Source: Cutibacterium namnetense (GTDB lineage: Bacteria > Actinomycetota > Actinomycetes > Propionibacteriales > Propionibacteriaceae). From it: a DNA stretch of 64,000 nt. A program made the position numbers and the translations under genes. The notes under the pieces are model-generated. The model did no database searches and was not told the DNA's origin. It worked only from the letters and a program-made list of their open reading frames with translations. The number at the start of each line of letters is the position of its first letter. The first letter of the stretch is position 1. Shown here one piece after another: positions 9,432-19,835 of the stretch. The stretch lies in the NCBI RefSeq assembly GCF_001642025.1, contig NZ_LWHO01000003.1, forward strand, positions 163,279 through 227,278, read 5' to 3'.

Positions 9432-11345
9432 CTAGGCCTGGCAGCGATCGCTTAGCCAAAGGCACTCATAGGGAGCGAGGCGCAGATTCATAGGGGTCAG
9501 GTCATAATCGAACCCGCTCAGCAACTCGGTGACGACGTCGGCGAGCTCAGAGCGCAGGTTTTCCATCGGGAACCACACCTCGTGCTCACTGACGTTGTAT
9601 AGCTCGATCATGCGGCCTTCGGGATGCGGACGCCCCCACATGATGACCTTGCGGTGGGGGGAGGGCAGGACCACCGTCTCGATGGAGGCATGGAATTCGG
9701 GGCTGCGACGTCGGGCATTGATGGCCCGTCGCACCCCGTTCCAGATACGGCCAGGGACGCTATGCGGTTCGGCGTGGGCCTGCTCGACTACCGACCAGTC
9801 CATCACAGGTCGATGGACCCAGCGGTTGTCGTCGGCATGGTTGGGATCGCGTTGCCAGTCGTCGTTGAGCATCCCGACCTCATCGCCCATCCAGATCAGC
9901 GGTACTCCGCCATACCCGAGGATCGCGGTGTGCAGCATGATGATCCGGGCGATGGCAGCGTCGATATCAGCTGGGTCGTCGGTCTCCAAGGCAGACTCCA
10001 GCCCGGCCAGGCTCGCTAAGGAGCCACTGATTCGACGGTCGCCGGTAACCGGGTTGTCTTGGAAGACCAGACCGCGGGAGAAGGACCCAGGGAACTTTCC
10101 GGAATAGAAGTCGGAAAGGAACCGCCGGTGGGCGACGGGGTCGAGGCTAGCTTCACGAGCGTCGGCGTCGTCAACGGTCCACCCTATGTCGTCGTGGCAT
10201 CTGGCGTAGGTGACCCAGGTTGTCGTCGAGGGCTTGTCAGGGATCCGGCTCAAGGCTGTTTCCATGAGGCTGACGTCGCGGGTAGCTAGAGCACTCCACA
10301 GCTGCACCATGAGGCTGTTGTGGTAGGCCATGTCACAGACTTTTCCCCAATGACGCCCGCATCCGAAATAACCCGTGAGATCGTTGGGGCCGGCGATGGC
10401 CGTGGCTTTGAAAGCGACGGCGGGTGCGATGATCCGCATCGCCTGGCGTAGTGACTGGGTGATGTCGTGGACTTCGGGAAGGTTCTGGCAGTTGGTGCCG
10501 AGTTTCTTCCAGATGAAGGCGATCGCGTCGAGGCGGAACACCTCGACGCCGCGATTGGCTAGCACACACATCAGGTCGAGGAATTCGCAGAAAATGTCAG
10601 GATTAGCCCAGTTGAGATCCCACTGGAACTTGTTGAAAGTCGCCCACACCCACCCCTGACAGTCGTCGTCCCAGGTGAAATTGCCATGCGCGAAGTCCGG
10701 GAAAATTTCCGGAAGGTTCTTCTCCCAAGCGTCAACCTCGTCTTGAGTCGACAAAATGTGAAAGTAGTCGCGGTACTTTTGCTGGCCGGCGCGAGCCAGT
10801 TGAGCCCATTTATGCTCGGCCGCCACGTGGTTGACGATGAGGTCGATGGCGAGGGATATGCCATGGGCGCGCAGGGTAGCCGTGAGATCGGCTAGGTCAT
10901 CCATGGTGCCCAGATCCGCGCGGATAGTGTGATGGTCTGCAACCGCATAGCCACCATCGTTAGCGCCTTGGCGAGGTTGCAGCAGCGGCATGAGATGCAG
11001 ATAGCGCACGCCCATGTCGCAGAGATGATCAAGGTGGTCATTTACACCTTTGAGAGTGCCGGAGAAGTGGTCGGTATAGGTTGCGTAACCGATCATCGTC
11101 GGCTGTTGCAGCCAGTCGGGTTCCAGGAGCCGGGCTTCGTCAAGGCGTTTGAGGTCGTCAGGGCGTTCGGCAGACCGTCGTAGCAGGATGGCGCGGATTC
11201 GTTGCAAGGTTTCATCGGCGCGGTCACCGTAAACCCTGTTCAGCCCGATCCATAGATCAGGCAGATAGTGCTCCCAGCGGAGGTTGAAGGATTGCTGGGT
11301 AGGCGGATCAAGGCTCACGTATCCGAGGCTGTCGTCGGCGACCAT
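9432..11345 (-). CDS. Amylosucrase-like GH13 protein lacking acid/base Glu
   Basis: Belongs to glycoside hydrolase family 13, closest by eye to amylosucrases, which build alpha-1,4-glucans from sucrose. At 637 residues it has full amylosucrase length, with the helical N-terminal domain, the barrel and a C-terminal beta domain. The nucleophile Asp is present (FRLDAIAF, D273), as are the His-Asp pair of the transition-state site (CHDDIGW, H384/D385). The acid/base position, where Neisseria amylosucrase has FKSEAI, reads FKATAI with Thr at 315. The protein may therefore be inactive, altered in reaction, or a binding protein. No signal peptide, so cytoplasmic. It is a single gene divergent from lepA. 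Confidence 0.85.
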   Translation of the reverse strand: MVADDSLGYVSLDPPTQQSFNLRWEHYLPDLWIGLNRVYGDRADETLQRIRAILLRRSAERPDDLKRLDEARLLEPDWLQQPTMIGYATYTDHFSGTLKGVNDHLDHLCDMGVRYLHLMPLLQPRQGANDGGYAVADHHTIRADLGTMDDLADLTATLRAHGISLAIDLIVNHVAAEHKWAQLARAGQQKYRDYFHILSTQDEVDAWEKNLPEIFPDFAHGNFTWDDDCQGWVWATFNKFQWDLNWANPDIFCEFLDLMCVLANRGVEVFRLDAIAFIWKKLGTNCQNLPEVHDITQSLRQAMRIIAPAVAFKATAIAGPNDLTGYFGCGRHWGKVCDMAYHNSLMVQLWSALATRDVSLMETALSRIPDKPSTTTWVTYARCHDDIGWTVDDADAREASLDPVAHRRFLSDFYSGKFPGSFSRGLVFQDNPVTGDRRISGSLASLAGLESALETDDPADIDAAIARIIMLHTAILGYGGVPLIWMGDEVGMLNDDWQRDPNHADDNRWVHRPVMDWSVVEQAHAEPHSVPGRIWNGVRRAINARRRSPEFHASIETVVLPSPHRKVIMWGRPHPEGRMIELYNVSEHEVWFPMENLRSELADVVTELLSGFDYDLTPMNLRLAPYECLWLSDRCQA

Positions 11346-11484
11346 AGTTTGAGCCTAGCCGGGTTGCGTGCGCGCTGAAGAGATTGGCGGCGATAGTAGC
11401 CGAGAGCACAGTGTCGTTGGTGCGTGAGAGACTACATCTTGAGCCGGGCATCCCCGGCACCATCGTCGATATATGAGGGAGCAG

Positions 11485-13320
11485 ATGTCCGCGCCCCAGC
11501 CTGGCAGTACAGATCCGGCCATCATTCGGAACTTCTGCATCATTGCGCACATTGACCACGGCAAGTCGACCCTGGCCGACCGGATGTTGCAAATCACTGG
11601 AGTTCTTGACGAGCGCAGCGCTCGCGCCCAGTACTTGGACCGCATGGATATTGAGCGGGAGCGCGGGATTACCATCAAGTCCCAGGCAGTGTGGATGCCA
11701 TGGGAGGTCGACGGTGTTACTCACCTTCTCAATATGATCGACACTCCTGGGCATGTTGACTTCTCGTATGAGGTATCCAGGTCCCTGCAGGCCTGTGAGG
11801 GAGCGATTTTGCTCGTCGATGCGGCCCAGGGCATCGAGGCCCAGACGTTAGCCAACCTGTATTTGGCTCTGGAGGCTGATCTGGAGATCATTCCAGTGCT
11901 CAACAAGATCGACTTGCCTGGGGCCGAGCCGGATCGCCATGCCGCCGAGATTGCCGGAATCATTGGCTGCGACGAGTCGGAGGTGCTGCGAGTCTCGGCG
12001 AAGACTGGTGATGGTGTCAGCGATCTGCTCAACACCATCGTCGCTAAGGTGCCAGCCCCCGAGGGGGTGGCTGCCGCGCCTGCTCGGGCCCTCATTTTCG
12101 ACTCGGTTTACGACACTTACCGAGGTGTCGTCACGTATGTCCGTGTGGTCGACGGTGCCCTGCGTCACCGTGAGAAGATTCTTATGATGAGCACCGGTGC
12201 AGCCCACGAGGTGCTTGAGATCGGCGTCATATCCCCAGAAATGGTGCCTGCTGAAGGGCTGTCGGTGGGGGAGGTTGGATACCTCATCACCGGCGTCAAG
12301 GACGTTCGTCAATCCCGGGTTGGCGACACTGTTACCAATGCTTCCAAGCCCTCTGAGAAGGATCTTGGCGGCTATCGGCATCCCAAGCCAATGGTGTATT
12401 CGGGGCTCTTCCCGATCGATGCCAAGGATTTTCCTGAGCTGCGTGACGCCCTTGACAAGTTGCAGCTCAACGACGCTGCCCTGGTCTACGAGCCTGAAGC
12501 CTCGACGGCCCTGGGCTTTGGTTTTCGGGTCGGATTCCTCGGTCTGCTGCATATGGAGATCGTGCGTGAGCGTTTGGAGCGCGAATTTGACCTCGACCTC
12601 ATCTCCACGGCTCCCTCGGTGGTTCACCACGTTCTCATGGAGGACGGGTCCACTGTCACCGTCACAAACCCGTCGGAATACCCGACTGTCGGGCGGATAG
12701 CCGAGGTGCGTGAGCCCATCGTTGACGCCACTATTCTCAGCCCGGCCGAGTACATCGGCACCATCCTTGAGTTATGCCAGCAGCGTCGTGGTGTGCAACA
12801 GGGCCTGGACTATTTGTCCTCTGATCGGGTGGAGATTCGGTACCGCTTGCCGCTCTCAGAGATCGTTTTCGACTTCTTCGACCAGCTCAAGTCGCGGACC
12901 AAGGGGTATGCCTCGCTGGACTACCACGAAGCCGGCCAGGAGGCCGCTGACCTCGTCAAAGTCGACATTTTACTCAACGGAGACCCAGTGGACGCTCTGA
13001 GCTCGATCGTCCACCGCGACAAATCTTATTCATATGGCGTCGCGATGGCCGCCAAACTCAAGGAACTCATTCCCCGTCAACAGTTCGAGGTGCCGATCCA
13101 GGCCGCCATTGGCGCGCGGGTTATCGCTCGCGAGACCATCCGCGCCGTCCGTAAGGATGTGCTGTCCAAATGCTATGGCGGTGACATTTCCCGTAAGCGC
13201 AAGCTGCTCGAGAAGCAGAAGGCCGGAAAGAAACGCATGAAGGTCGTCGGCTCGGTGGAGGTGCCTCAGGAAGCCTTTGTGGCCGCTCTGCGTACCGGAG
13301 AGTCTACGGAGAAAAAGTGA
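11485..13320 (+). CDS. lepA: Elongation factor 4 (LepA)
   Basis: Ribosome-bound translational GTPase that remodels or back-translocates stalled ribosomes. It has the EF-G-like G domain ([25 protein letters not shown]) and the LepA-specific C-terminal domain ending in the basic stretch [20 protein letters not shown] prefer the ATG at 11485 (611 residues), which has GAGGGA four bases upstream; another ATG at 11473 would add four residues and lacks a ribosome site. The stop overlaps the menC GTG by four bases (GTGA), so the two are probably co-translated. Confidence 0.96.
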   Translation: MSAPQPGSTDPAIIRNFCIIAHIDHGKSTLADRMLQITGVLDERSARAQYLDRMDIERERGITIKSQAVWMPWEVDGVTHLLNMIDTPGHVDFSYEVSRSLQACEGAILLVDAAQGIEAQTLANLYLALEADLEIIPVLNKIDLPGAEPDRHAAEIAGIIGCDESEVLRVSAKTGDGVSDLLNTIVAKVPAPEGVAAAPARALIFDSVYDTYRGVVTYVRVVDGALRHREKILMMSTGAAHEVLEIGVISPEMVPAEGLSVGEVGYLITGVKDVRQSRVGDTVTNASKPSEKDLGGYRHPKPMVYSGLFPIDAKDFPELRDALDKLQLNDAALVYEPEASTALGFGFRVGFLGLLHMEIVRERLEREFDLDLISTAPSVVHHVLMEDGSTVTVTNPSEYPTVGRIAEVREPIVDATILSPAEYIGTILELCQQRRGVQQGLDYLSSDRVEIRYRLPLSEIVFDFFDQLKSRTKGYASLDYHEAGQEAADLVKVDILLNGDPVDALSSIVHRDKSYSYGVAMAAKLKELIPRQQFEVPIQAAIGARVIARETIRAVRKDVLSKCYGGDISRKRKLLEKQKAGKKRMKVVGSVEVPQEAFVAALRTGESTEKK

Positions 13321-14324
13321 AGGGCCTGAAGGCGTACCGATTAGACGTTCCGCCGATGTTGGCCGATCGTGGTATTGATCGGATGCTCGCATTTGCCGTG
13401 CCCCTGACAGTGAGGTTCCGTGGCATCGAGGTGCGAGAGGGGGCCCTGCTCCACGGTCCAGAAGGCTGGGGAGAGTGGTCGCCGTTTTGGGACTACGGCC
13501 CGGTCGAGGCGGCGTCCTGGCTGCGCGCGGGAATCGAGGGTGCCACCCGGTGCCTACCCGTGGCGCGACGAGATCAGGTACCGATCAACGTCACCATTCC
13601 CGTCGTCGATGCGGATCGTGCCCGGCGGATGGCTGCCGAGTCGGCCTGCCTGACGGCCAAGGTTAAGGTTGCTGACCCCCGTAGCGATCTGCGCGAGGAT
13701 TGCCGACGGGTCGCCGCAGTGCGCGAGGCTATGCCAGACGGACGCATCCGGGTGGACGCCAATACCGCCTGGGATGTTGAGACCGCGGTCCGCGCGATCA
13801 CCGAGCTCGACGCAGCAGCCGAAGGGCTGGAATATGTCGAGCAACCCTGTGCAAGCGTGGCGGACCTGGCCCAGGTGAGGCGCAAGGTGAACGTTCCGGT
13901 GGCAGCTGACGAGTCAGTGCGTAGAGCTGAAGACCCACTAGCGGTGGCACGGGCCGGCGCTGCCGATCTCATCATCGTCAAGGCACAACCACTGGCTGGG
14001 GTTGCCCGGGCCCTTGAAGTCATCGATGCTGCCGGGCTACCGGCTGTTGTCTCCTCGGCCTTGGACACCAGTATCGGGATCGGCTTGGCTACTCATCTGG
14101 CGGCGGCCCTGCCTAGCCTTGATCACGCCTGCGGGCTGGGGACGATTCGTCTTTTTCAGGGGGATGTCAGTGCCTCGCCACTCCTTCCGATCAACGGCTA
14201 CCTAAGACCGCGACGCGGGGAGGTTGACGTTGAGGTTGAGGAGCCGGATACGGATCTGTGCCCAAGGTGGTCACAGCGTCTGGGCCTCACTGTGGCCGCC
14301 CTGGCAGAGTTAGAACGGAGTTGA
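13317..14324 (+). CDS. menC: o-Succinylbenzoate synthase
   Basis: Enolase-superfamily dehydratase of menaquinone biosynthesis that makes o-succinylbenzoate from SHCHC. The superfamily active-site set is visible: K115 and K117 (AKVKV), metal ligands D147 (RVDANTAW), E175 (EQP) and D198 (AADES), and K222 (IVKAQP). The 335-residue length is typical. The GTG start overlaps the lepA stop, and the TTG start of menD begins two bases after its own stop, so lepA-menC-menD probably form one transcription unit. Confidence 0.94.
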   Translation: MKGLKAYRLDVPPMLADRGIDRMLAFAVPLTVRFRGIEVREGALLHGPEGWGEWSPFWDYGPVEAASWLRAGIEGATRCLPVARRDQVPINVTIPVVDADRARRMAAESACLTAKVKVADPRSDLREDCRRVAAVREAMPDGRIRVDANTAWDVETAVRAITELDAAAEGLEYVEQPCASVADLAQVRRKVNVPVAADESVRRAEDPLAVARAGAADLIIVKAQPLAGVARALEVIDAAGLPAVVSSALDTSIGIGLATHLAAALPSLDHACGLGTIRLFQGDVSASPLLPINGYLRPRRGEVDVEVEEPDTDLCPRWSQRLGLTVAALAELERS

Positions 14325-14325
14325 G

Positions 14326-15888
14326 TTGAACCCTTCTACTGCAGTGGCCCGACGTCTGGTGAGCGCTCTCGTCGGGGCTGGGGTCGGACACGTCGTGTAT
14401 TGCCCAGGATCCCGGGATGCCCCTATTGGGTACGCGTTGGCTGATGCTGAAGCTGCTGGATGGTTGCGGGTGTACGTGCGTTTGGACGAGAGGTCGGCCG
14501 GTTTCGTGGCCCTTGGGCTGGGCCGCGCGGGTCGCCCGGCTGCGGTAGTCACAACCTCGGGTACCGCGGTGGCTAACGTGTACCCGGCCGTTCTGGAGGC
14601 CGACGCAGCCGGGGTGCCGCTCGTCGTCGTCTCGGCCGATCGTCCTGCTGAGATGTGGCATACGGGGGCCAACCAGACGACTGTCCAAACCGGGATTTTC
14701 GGGGCTGCGCCACGTCTCAGCACTGACGTGCCGGCCGGGTTTCCTGCCGACGAGCGCCTCGACGCTCTTGTCGCGCGGGCCGTGACAGCCGCGACCGGGG
14801 TGCTGAGCGCCGACCCGGGTCCGGTGCACCTCAACGTGAGCTTCCGTGATCCGCTTGTGCCCGACGGGCCGTGGTCGCCGCAGCCGCAGGCGTTGGTGTC
14901 CCGTCGGGTGAGGTCCTTCTCGACTGCACCGACGCCGCTGAAAATGCCTGCCCGGACGGTCGTCGTGGCCGGGGACGGTGCCGGATCAGTCGCCCGTGAC
15001 TTGGCACAGCAGGGTGGATGGCCTCTGTTGGCCGAACCCACGTCGGGCTCTCGGGCCGGGGACAACGCCCTCACCGACTATCAGACGGTCCTGCGCAGCG
15101 AGTTGGTCGATGACGTCGAGGCTGTCCTCGTCTTGGGCCACCCCACTTTGTCGCGCCCGGTGTCGCGGCTGCTGGCGCGTCCTGGCGTCACCGTCGTAAC
15201 CGATCGCAGTCGATGGACCGACGTCGCCGGGGTCGCCCGGGTCGTCACAGGACCGGTCGAACTGACCGGGATCGAGATTGACTCAGCATGGCTCGGCCGC
15301 TGGAAGGACGCTGACCGACCCGTTGCACCGACCGCCAAGCAGCGGTTCTGCCGCGATATTTGGCGGTCCTGCGCAGCGCCCGACGCCCCTGTGCTTGTCA
15401 TCGGCGCTTCCGACGTCATCCGCTGTTTCGATCGGTTTGCCGTGCCCGGCGACGTTGCTCCGAAGGCACTGGCTAACCGAGGGCTGGCGGGCATTGACGG
15501 CACCATCGCAACCGCGATCGGTGTGGGGCTGGGCACCGGCCGGCCAGTGCGTGTCGTCGTCGGCGACCTCACCTTTGCCCACGACGCGACGTCGCTGCTG
15601 CTGGGAGAGACCGAGCCTGAACCTGACGTGCAGGTCATTGTCGTAGATGACCACGGTGGCGCAATCTTTGGTGGGCTGGAGCATTCTGCGGCGCCTCGTC
15701 CTGTCCTCGAGAGGATGTTTCTTACCCCACAAGGTTTGGATTTGGCGGCCCTGGCTGCCGGGCTCGGTGCACACCACTGCACGGTAGAGACAAGTAATTC
15801 CCAACCTATGGCTGACCAGATGCACCGGTTGTTGGCCGAGCCGGTCCAGGGCAGGAGCGTCGTCGAGATTTCCCTCCCTGCCGTATAA
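14326..15888 (+). CDS. menD: SEPHCHC synthase (MenD)
   Basis: Thiamine-diphosphate enzyme joining 2-oxoglutarate and isochorismate in the menaquinone pathway. The 520 residues carry the N-terminal pyrimidine-binding domain with the activating Glu in RLDERSAGF, the SADRP motif, and the C-terminal pyrophosphate-binding domain ([26 protein letters not shown]). The TTG start follows ACGGAG closely after menC. Isochorismate synthase, its substrate supplier, is encoded 1.4 kb away on the other strand. Confidence 0.95.
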   Translation: MNPSTAVARRLVSALVGAGVGHVVYCPGSRDAPIGYALADAEAAGWLRVYVRLDERSAGFVALGLGRAGRPAAVVTTSGTAVANVYPAVLEADAAGVPLVVVSADRPAEMWHTGANQTTVQTGIFGAAPRLSTDVPAGFPADERLDALVARAVTAATGVLSADPGPVHLNVSFRDPLVPDGPWSPQPQALVSRRVRSFSTAPTPLKMPARTVVVAGDGAGSVARDLAQQGGWPLLAEPTSGSRAGDNALTDYQTVLRSELVDDVEAVLVLGHPTLSRPVSRLLARPGVTVVTDRSRWTDVAGVARVVTGPVELTGIEIDSAWLGRWKDADRPVAPTAKQRFCRDIWRSCAAPDAPVLVIGASDVIRCFDRFAVPGDVAPKALANRGLAGIDGTIATAIGVGLGTGRPVRVVVGDLTFAHDATSLLLGETEPEPDVQVIVVDDHGGAIFGGLEHSAAPRPVLERMFLTPQGLDLAALAAGLGAHHCTVETSNSQPMADQMHRLLAEPVQGRSVVEISLPAV

Positions 15889-15971
15889 CCCATCGTGGCT
15901 AGTGGGGGTGAGGTGTGACGCAATGCGATCGGCGCGCATATGAGCATATAGAAATCATGGCTAACGAACGG

Positions 15972-15988
15972 TTGTGCATAATGCACAA
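15972..15988. promoter_or_regulatory. Operator-like palindrome IR1 upstream of secreted hydrolase
   Basis: TTGTGCAT-A-ATGCACAA, an 8-bp perfect palindrome with one central base, overlapping a CATAAT -10-like sequence (15977-15982). Its size and symmetry fit a dimeric repressor site of MarR or TetR type. No cognate regulator is adjacent. Confidence 0.45.
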
Positions 15989-16020
15989 AGTCTCACTTAT
16001 TGTGGGCGAGTGAGACTTTG
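15986..16020 (+). promoter_or_regulatory. 12-bp stem IR2 upstream of secreted hydrolase
   Basis: CAAAGTCTCACT and its perfect complement AGTGAGACTTTG separated by 11 nt. It shares three bases with IR1, so the two structures abut. With no U-run after it, it may be a leader RNA hairpin, an operator, or the menD terminator. Confidence 0.5.
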
Positions 16021-16044
16021 GGCTCCTAAGGTGAGGGTCACTAG

Positions 16045-16068
16045 ATGGATCTCGAAGTCGAGATCCAT
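16045..16068 (+). promoter_or_regulatory. 11-bp stem IR3 just before hydrolase ribosome site
   Basis: ATGGATCTCGA-AG-TCGAGATCCAT, an 11-bp perfect inverted repeat with a 2-bp centre, ending 8 bases before the AAAGGAGG ribosome site. As RNA it would form a strong hairpin beside the initiation region; as DNA it would be a 24-bp operator. Confidence 0.5.
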
Positions 16069-16090
16069 GGAAGCCAAAGGAGGCTCACCG

Positions 16091-17281
16091 ATGTCACAAC
16101 AGAAGATGCAATGCGGAGGGGTGCACAGCTTGCGGACGCGGGTGACCGCCGGCCTCGTCGCCGGAGTCACCGCTTTCGCCGGGCTAGGCATCTCTGCCCA
16201 GGCTGCGCCGGCACGGGAAGCTAAGGCGCCCGTTGGTGCCAGCCAAACCGCGGCACCGCACATTAAGACGGTCACCGGGTATATGAGCTCCACGGATCAG
16301 TGGCACACGAAGATTTTCACCAAGAAGGACCTGGTGGCACATCCCAAGGGCAGTATCGTCGTCATCCCTGGTGCTGGCGAGCACCAGGGGCGTTATGACT
16401 ACGTCGCCAAGCGGTTCGCCGAGGCTGGCTACAACGTGTTCCGGCTAGATCATCGCGGCCACGGCATGAGCGCCGCTCCCTACGTAAACAACGTCGTGCC
16501 GCGCGGCCACATCGATGACTGGAATTCAATCCTTGCCGACATTCATCAGCTGGTGGGAATTGCCAAGAAAGATACACCAGGCAAGAAGACCTTCCTGCTC
16601 GGACACTCGATGGGTGCTCAGGCTGTGCAGGGCTATGGCATCGCCTACCCCAACGACGTCGACGGCATCATCTCCACAGCGGGTGGCATTGCCATGAATC
16701 TTTACGGTAAAGACACCCTCAAGCCCGAGGAGATCACGGCTAAGAACCTCACCGAGGCTGAGAAGAACGCCAAACCGACGGTTTCGCAGCTTCTGCCCCT
16801 CGACCAGCTGACGAGTATCAGGAACTCCCTGATGCCGCAGTACAAGAAGGATCCGAAAAATTTCCGCCTGACCTCGTCACCGTTCTCGGCTTCGGCCAGG
16901 ACTAAGATTCCGAACACCTTGGTCATCTTCCCCAAGTCCGCCTTCAATGGGGTGAACACGGATCCGCGGTCTTACGAGAGCTTTGCTAACGATCCGCTTA
17001 ACGACAGGTACATGACGGCAGGGCTTCTGACCCAGATGGCGGTTGGTCAGCTGTACACCACCTTCAATGCCCGCGATTTCACCACTCCCACCCTCATCAT
17101 GCATGGTGAAGCCGATGGATTGGCGCCGTCGTTCGCTGATGTCAACTGGTACAACGCGATTAGTTCGAAAGACAAGACTGCCATCTTCTGGAAGGGTCTT
17201 ATGCACGAGATCCTCAACGAGACTGTCCGCGATCAGGTCATCGACAAGACCCTCGACTGGATTAACGCTCGAAACAAGTGA
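16091..17281 (+). CDS. Secreted alpha/beta hydrolase (monoglyceride/lysophospholipase type)
   Basis: Serine hydrolase of the monoacylglycerol lipase/PldB type, expected to release fatty acids from monoglycerides or lysophospholipids outside the cell. A Sec signal peptide spans about residues 1-39 (basic start, hydrophobic core VTAGLVAGVTAFAGL, cleavage near AQA-AP). The catalytic triad can be placed at S173 (GHSMG), D342 (HGEAD) and H372 (LMHEI). I chose the ATG at 16091 because AAAGGAGG lies just upstream; the frame is open upstream but through the inverted repeats. It is a single gene set among menaquinone genes and converges with menF. The exact lipid substrate is unknown. Confidence 0.88.
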   Translation: MSQQKMQCGGVHSLRTRVTAGLVAGVTAFAGLGISAQAAPAREAKAPVGASQTAAPHIKTVTGYMSSTDQWHTKIFTKKDLVAHPKGSIVVIPGAGEHQGRYDYVAKRFAEAGYNVFRLDHRGHGMSAAPYVNNVVPRGHIDDWNSILADIHQLVGIAKKDTPGKKTFLLGHSMGAQAVQGYGIAYPNDVDGIISTAGGIAMNLYGKDTLKPEEITAKNLTEAEKNAKPTVSQLLPLDQLTSIRNSLMPQYKKDPKNFRLTSSPFSASARTKIPNTLVIFPKSAFNGVNTDPRSYESFANDPLNDRYMTAGLLTQMAVGQLYTTFNARDFTTPTLIMHGEADGLAPSFADVNWYNAISSKDKTAIFWKGLMHEILNETVRDQVIDKTLDWINARNK

Positions 17282-17309
17282 GGAATGACCGGTCTCGAGG
17301 CCGTTGCCA

Positions 17310-18503
17310 TCACGAGTCCGTGGGCTGTCTCAAACAGTCATTGAAGGCCTCCATTTTGGCACCGACCTCGAGCCATTCCTTGGCCGGATCGGAGGTTGGC
17401 ATAATTCCGGCTCCCGCATACAGGCGTACGCGTCGTGAGTCGTCGCTGAACTGCCCGCAGCGCAACGCGAGCGCCCACTGCCCCGACCCATCTGAGCTCA
17501 TCCAGCCAATCGGGCCAGCGAACCGTCCGCGGTCCAGGCCCTCCACCTCAGTGATGAGCCGATAAGCGCTTTCTCGGGGGGTGCCGCACACGGCGGCGGT
17601 GGGATGCATGGCGTCAACGATCCGCGCTGCGTTGGATCCGTTCACTCGAGCGGTGACATCGGTTGCTAGGTGCACGACATTGGGCAGTTCGAGGCGGAAC
17701 GGACCCCGAACGGTAGCGTCGCTCAGACCAGCCTCCGCGAGCTTGCCAGTGACCGACGCTACGGCCAGTTCGTGCTCGCGGCGTTCCTTCGGATTCGACA
17801 GCAGTTCGTCGGCCCATTCGGGCTTGCGGGTGCCGGCCAAGACGCGGGCACGGAATAGCCCGTCCCGGCAGTCGACTAGTAGCTCCGGCGTAGCTCCTAC
17901 AAGGCCGTCATGGCTGTATGTCCAGCACCCGGGAAATCGTGAGGCGAGGTGTGACGCCACGAGGCTTCGGCTCACTGGCGAGTCGGCCTCGACATCAACT
18001 GATCGAGCTAGGACGACCTTCTCAAGTTCGGGATCCTCTCGCAGATGGCGGGTGGCTGCTTGGACTGAGGCGGTCCACTGCGCTTCGGAGATGGCCGGGA
18101 TACCGGTGTGGATGTGAGGAGGCTGCAGGTGGACATCGCGACGTACTAGCGACGAGACGTCTCCGGTGACGGTCGTTGGCGAACCCAGGTGCTGGCGTGC
18201 GATGAGTACCTGCGGAACGACGAGGAAACCTTCCTGCGCCTTGGAGAAGGGAAAGGACCCGAACGCGACGACGTGGTCGTCGGCCCATGACGCCATGCGA
18301 TGCCACGCACATTCCACGGCTCGATGCCCCGAGGCGACGAACCGCCGTTGGACCCCCCAGCCCACCATGGCTGGTGCATCGTCGGAGTCGGGAGCGAGCC
18401 AGATCCACGGATCGATGCCATTGGGCACCCAGTGCAGGACCTCGGCTAGCCACTCCGCGCCGGGAAGGGTGGAGATGGTGGCAGAACATGAAATCGTGGG
18501 CAC
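17310..18503 (-). CDS. menF: Isochorismate synthase
   Basis: Chorismate-binding enzyme that converts chorismate to isochorismate. The 397-residue product shows the family motifs EKVVLARS, GATPELLV, LAGTRKP, HPTAAVCGTP and YAGAGI. Given menC, menD, menE and menB close by, the menaquinone role (MenF) is more likely than siderophore synthesis (EntC). The GTG start has a weak ribosome site. It follows menE on the same strand after a 118-bp gap in which I see nothing. Confidence 0.92.
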   Translation of the reverse strand: MPTISCSATISTLPGAEWLAEVLHWVPNGIDPWIWLAPDSDDAPAMVGWGVQRRFVASGHRAVECAWHRMASWADDHVVAFGSFPFSKAQEGFLVVPQVLIARQHLGSPTTVTGDVSSLVRRDVHLQPPHIHTGIPAISEAQWTASVQAATRHLREDPELEKVVLARSVDVEADSPVSRSLVASHLASRFPGCWTYSHDGLVGATPELLVDCRDGLFRARVLAGTRKPEWADELLSNPKERREHELAVASVTGKLAEAGLSDATVRGPFRLELPNVVHLATDVTARVNGSNAARIVDAMHPTAAVCGTPRESAYRLITEVEGLDRGRFAGPIGWMSSDGSGQWALALRCGQFSDDSRRVRLYAGAGIMPTSDPAKEWLEVGAKMEAFNDCLRQPTDS

Positions 18504-18621
18504 AAGGCCTGACTCTAGCCGTAGTCAAGAACGGCACAGTGTCGCACTGCGAATACCAGATTGAGAATTGGCGAGATATGTGACGAGAGGTGATCGGCTT
18601 CGCAGCCTGGCCTTACTTCGC

Positions 18622-19806
18622 TCACCGCTGCCACGCGCTCCCGTTCGAGAGTGCCTCAGCGATGAGGTGACGCGCCATCATGCGGTCCACCTTGCCCGAG
18701 GCCAGCAGGGGCAGCGCAGACGTCGCCACGACAATTCGCGGCGCGTGAGTGCGCCCCAGCCGGGCTGCCACCGCGTCGCGCAGAGCCTGTCCTTCCTGCC
18801 ATTGCGGACTCGGTACAACCAGAGCTGCTACAACTTGCCCCCACGTGTCGTCATCCATCCCGACGACCACACCATCAAGCACCGTATGACTGGCTCGGAT
18901 TTGATCGAGCACCTCATTCGCTGAGATTTTCAGCCCCCCGGAGTTGATGACGTCGTCGATGCGGCCGTCAATGATGAGTCGCCCATCCTCCCAATGACCC
19001 AGGTCCTGGGTGTGCAGCCAAGCTCCTACCGGCCCCTCGTCGAGGTAACCGCTCATGACCATCGGCCCGGCGATGCGCACCCGACCGTCGTCAGCCAGGT
19101 CGACCAGTGCTCCTTCCAGCGGCACCCCGTCGTAGACGCACCCTCCACAGGTTTCACTCATGCCGTAGGTGACGGTCGCTGCAATACCGCGGTCGCGGGC
19201 CCGTTCTAATAGGGCGGCTGTGGGGGGTGCTCCTCCTACTAACACGGCTGCACACCGGGCCAGCGCAGCAGCGCATCGGGGATCATCGACGAGATGGGTC
19301 AGTTGGGTGGGTACTAGTGAGATCGCCACGCGACCGTCAGGGTGGCGCTGCTCGGCCTGTTCGATCGCCGCAATCACCGAGGGTGGGTCAACATGACCCT
19401 GGATCGTTACGACGTCACGCCCGTCGCCGACAGCGCGGGCTACGACCTGCAACCCAGCGATGTGGTGTGGGGGAAGGCCCAGCACCCATGTACACGGACC
19501 CCCTAGACGGTGCCGCGTCGCCGCTCCCGATGCCCGTATTTGGTCCGCAGACAATCCGACGAGGCGACCGGTTCCCGTCGTCGACCCTGAGGTTCTTACA
19601 ACTAACCCGACTTCTTCAGGCAGCCATACGCTCCGATTCTCAACGTCCTGCAACACAGCCGGGGGCAGGTCTTCGTCCCCGACAGGTACGAGCACCGAAG
19701 TTTCACCCTCGAGAAAGCGTGCCAACCTTCCCATCAGCCAAGTGACGTCGGTGGTGGTGCGCTCCACCCGCACGACACGCACCCGCGACGTCTCGACGAT
19801 CGACAT
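18622..19806 (-). CDS. menE: o-Succinylbenzoate-CoA ligase
   Basis: AMP-forming acyl-CoA ligase that activates o-succinylbenzoate for menaquinone synthesis. It contains the ANL P-loop-like RTSGSTTGTGR, the A5 motif TYGMSETCGG, the IDGRIDDVINSGG hinge region and a C-terminal Lys (LASGKVDR). At 394 residues it is short, as actinobacterial MenE proteins usually are. The start is placed at the ATG at 19806 with AAAGGA upstream; 11 more codons are open upstream but overlap the menB end. Same strand as menB, 29 bp after it. Confidence 0.93.
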   Translation of the reverse strand: MSIVETSRVRVVRVERTTTDVTWLMGRLARFLEGETSVLVPVGDEDLPPAVLQDVENRSVWLPEEVGLVVRTSGSTTGTGRLVGLSADQIRASGAATRHRLGGPCTWVLGLPPHHIAGLQVVARAVGDGRDVVTIQGHVDPPSVIAAIEQAEQRHPDGRVAISLVPTQLTHLVDDPRCAAALARCAAVLVGGAPPTAALLERARDRGIAATVTYGMSETCGGCVYDGVPLEGALVDLADDGRVRIAGPMVMSGYLDEGPVGAWLHTQDLGHWEDGRLIIDGRIDDVINSGGLKISANEVLDQIRASHTVLDGVVVGMDDDTWGQVVAALVVPSPQWQEGQALRDAVAARLGRTHAPRIVVATSALPLLASGKVDRMMARHLIAEALSNGSAWQR

Positions 19807-19835
19807 GACGGTCCTTTCCGTGATCCCAGCCGATA

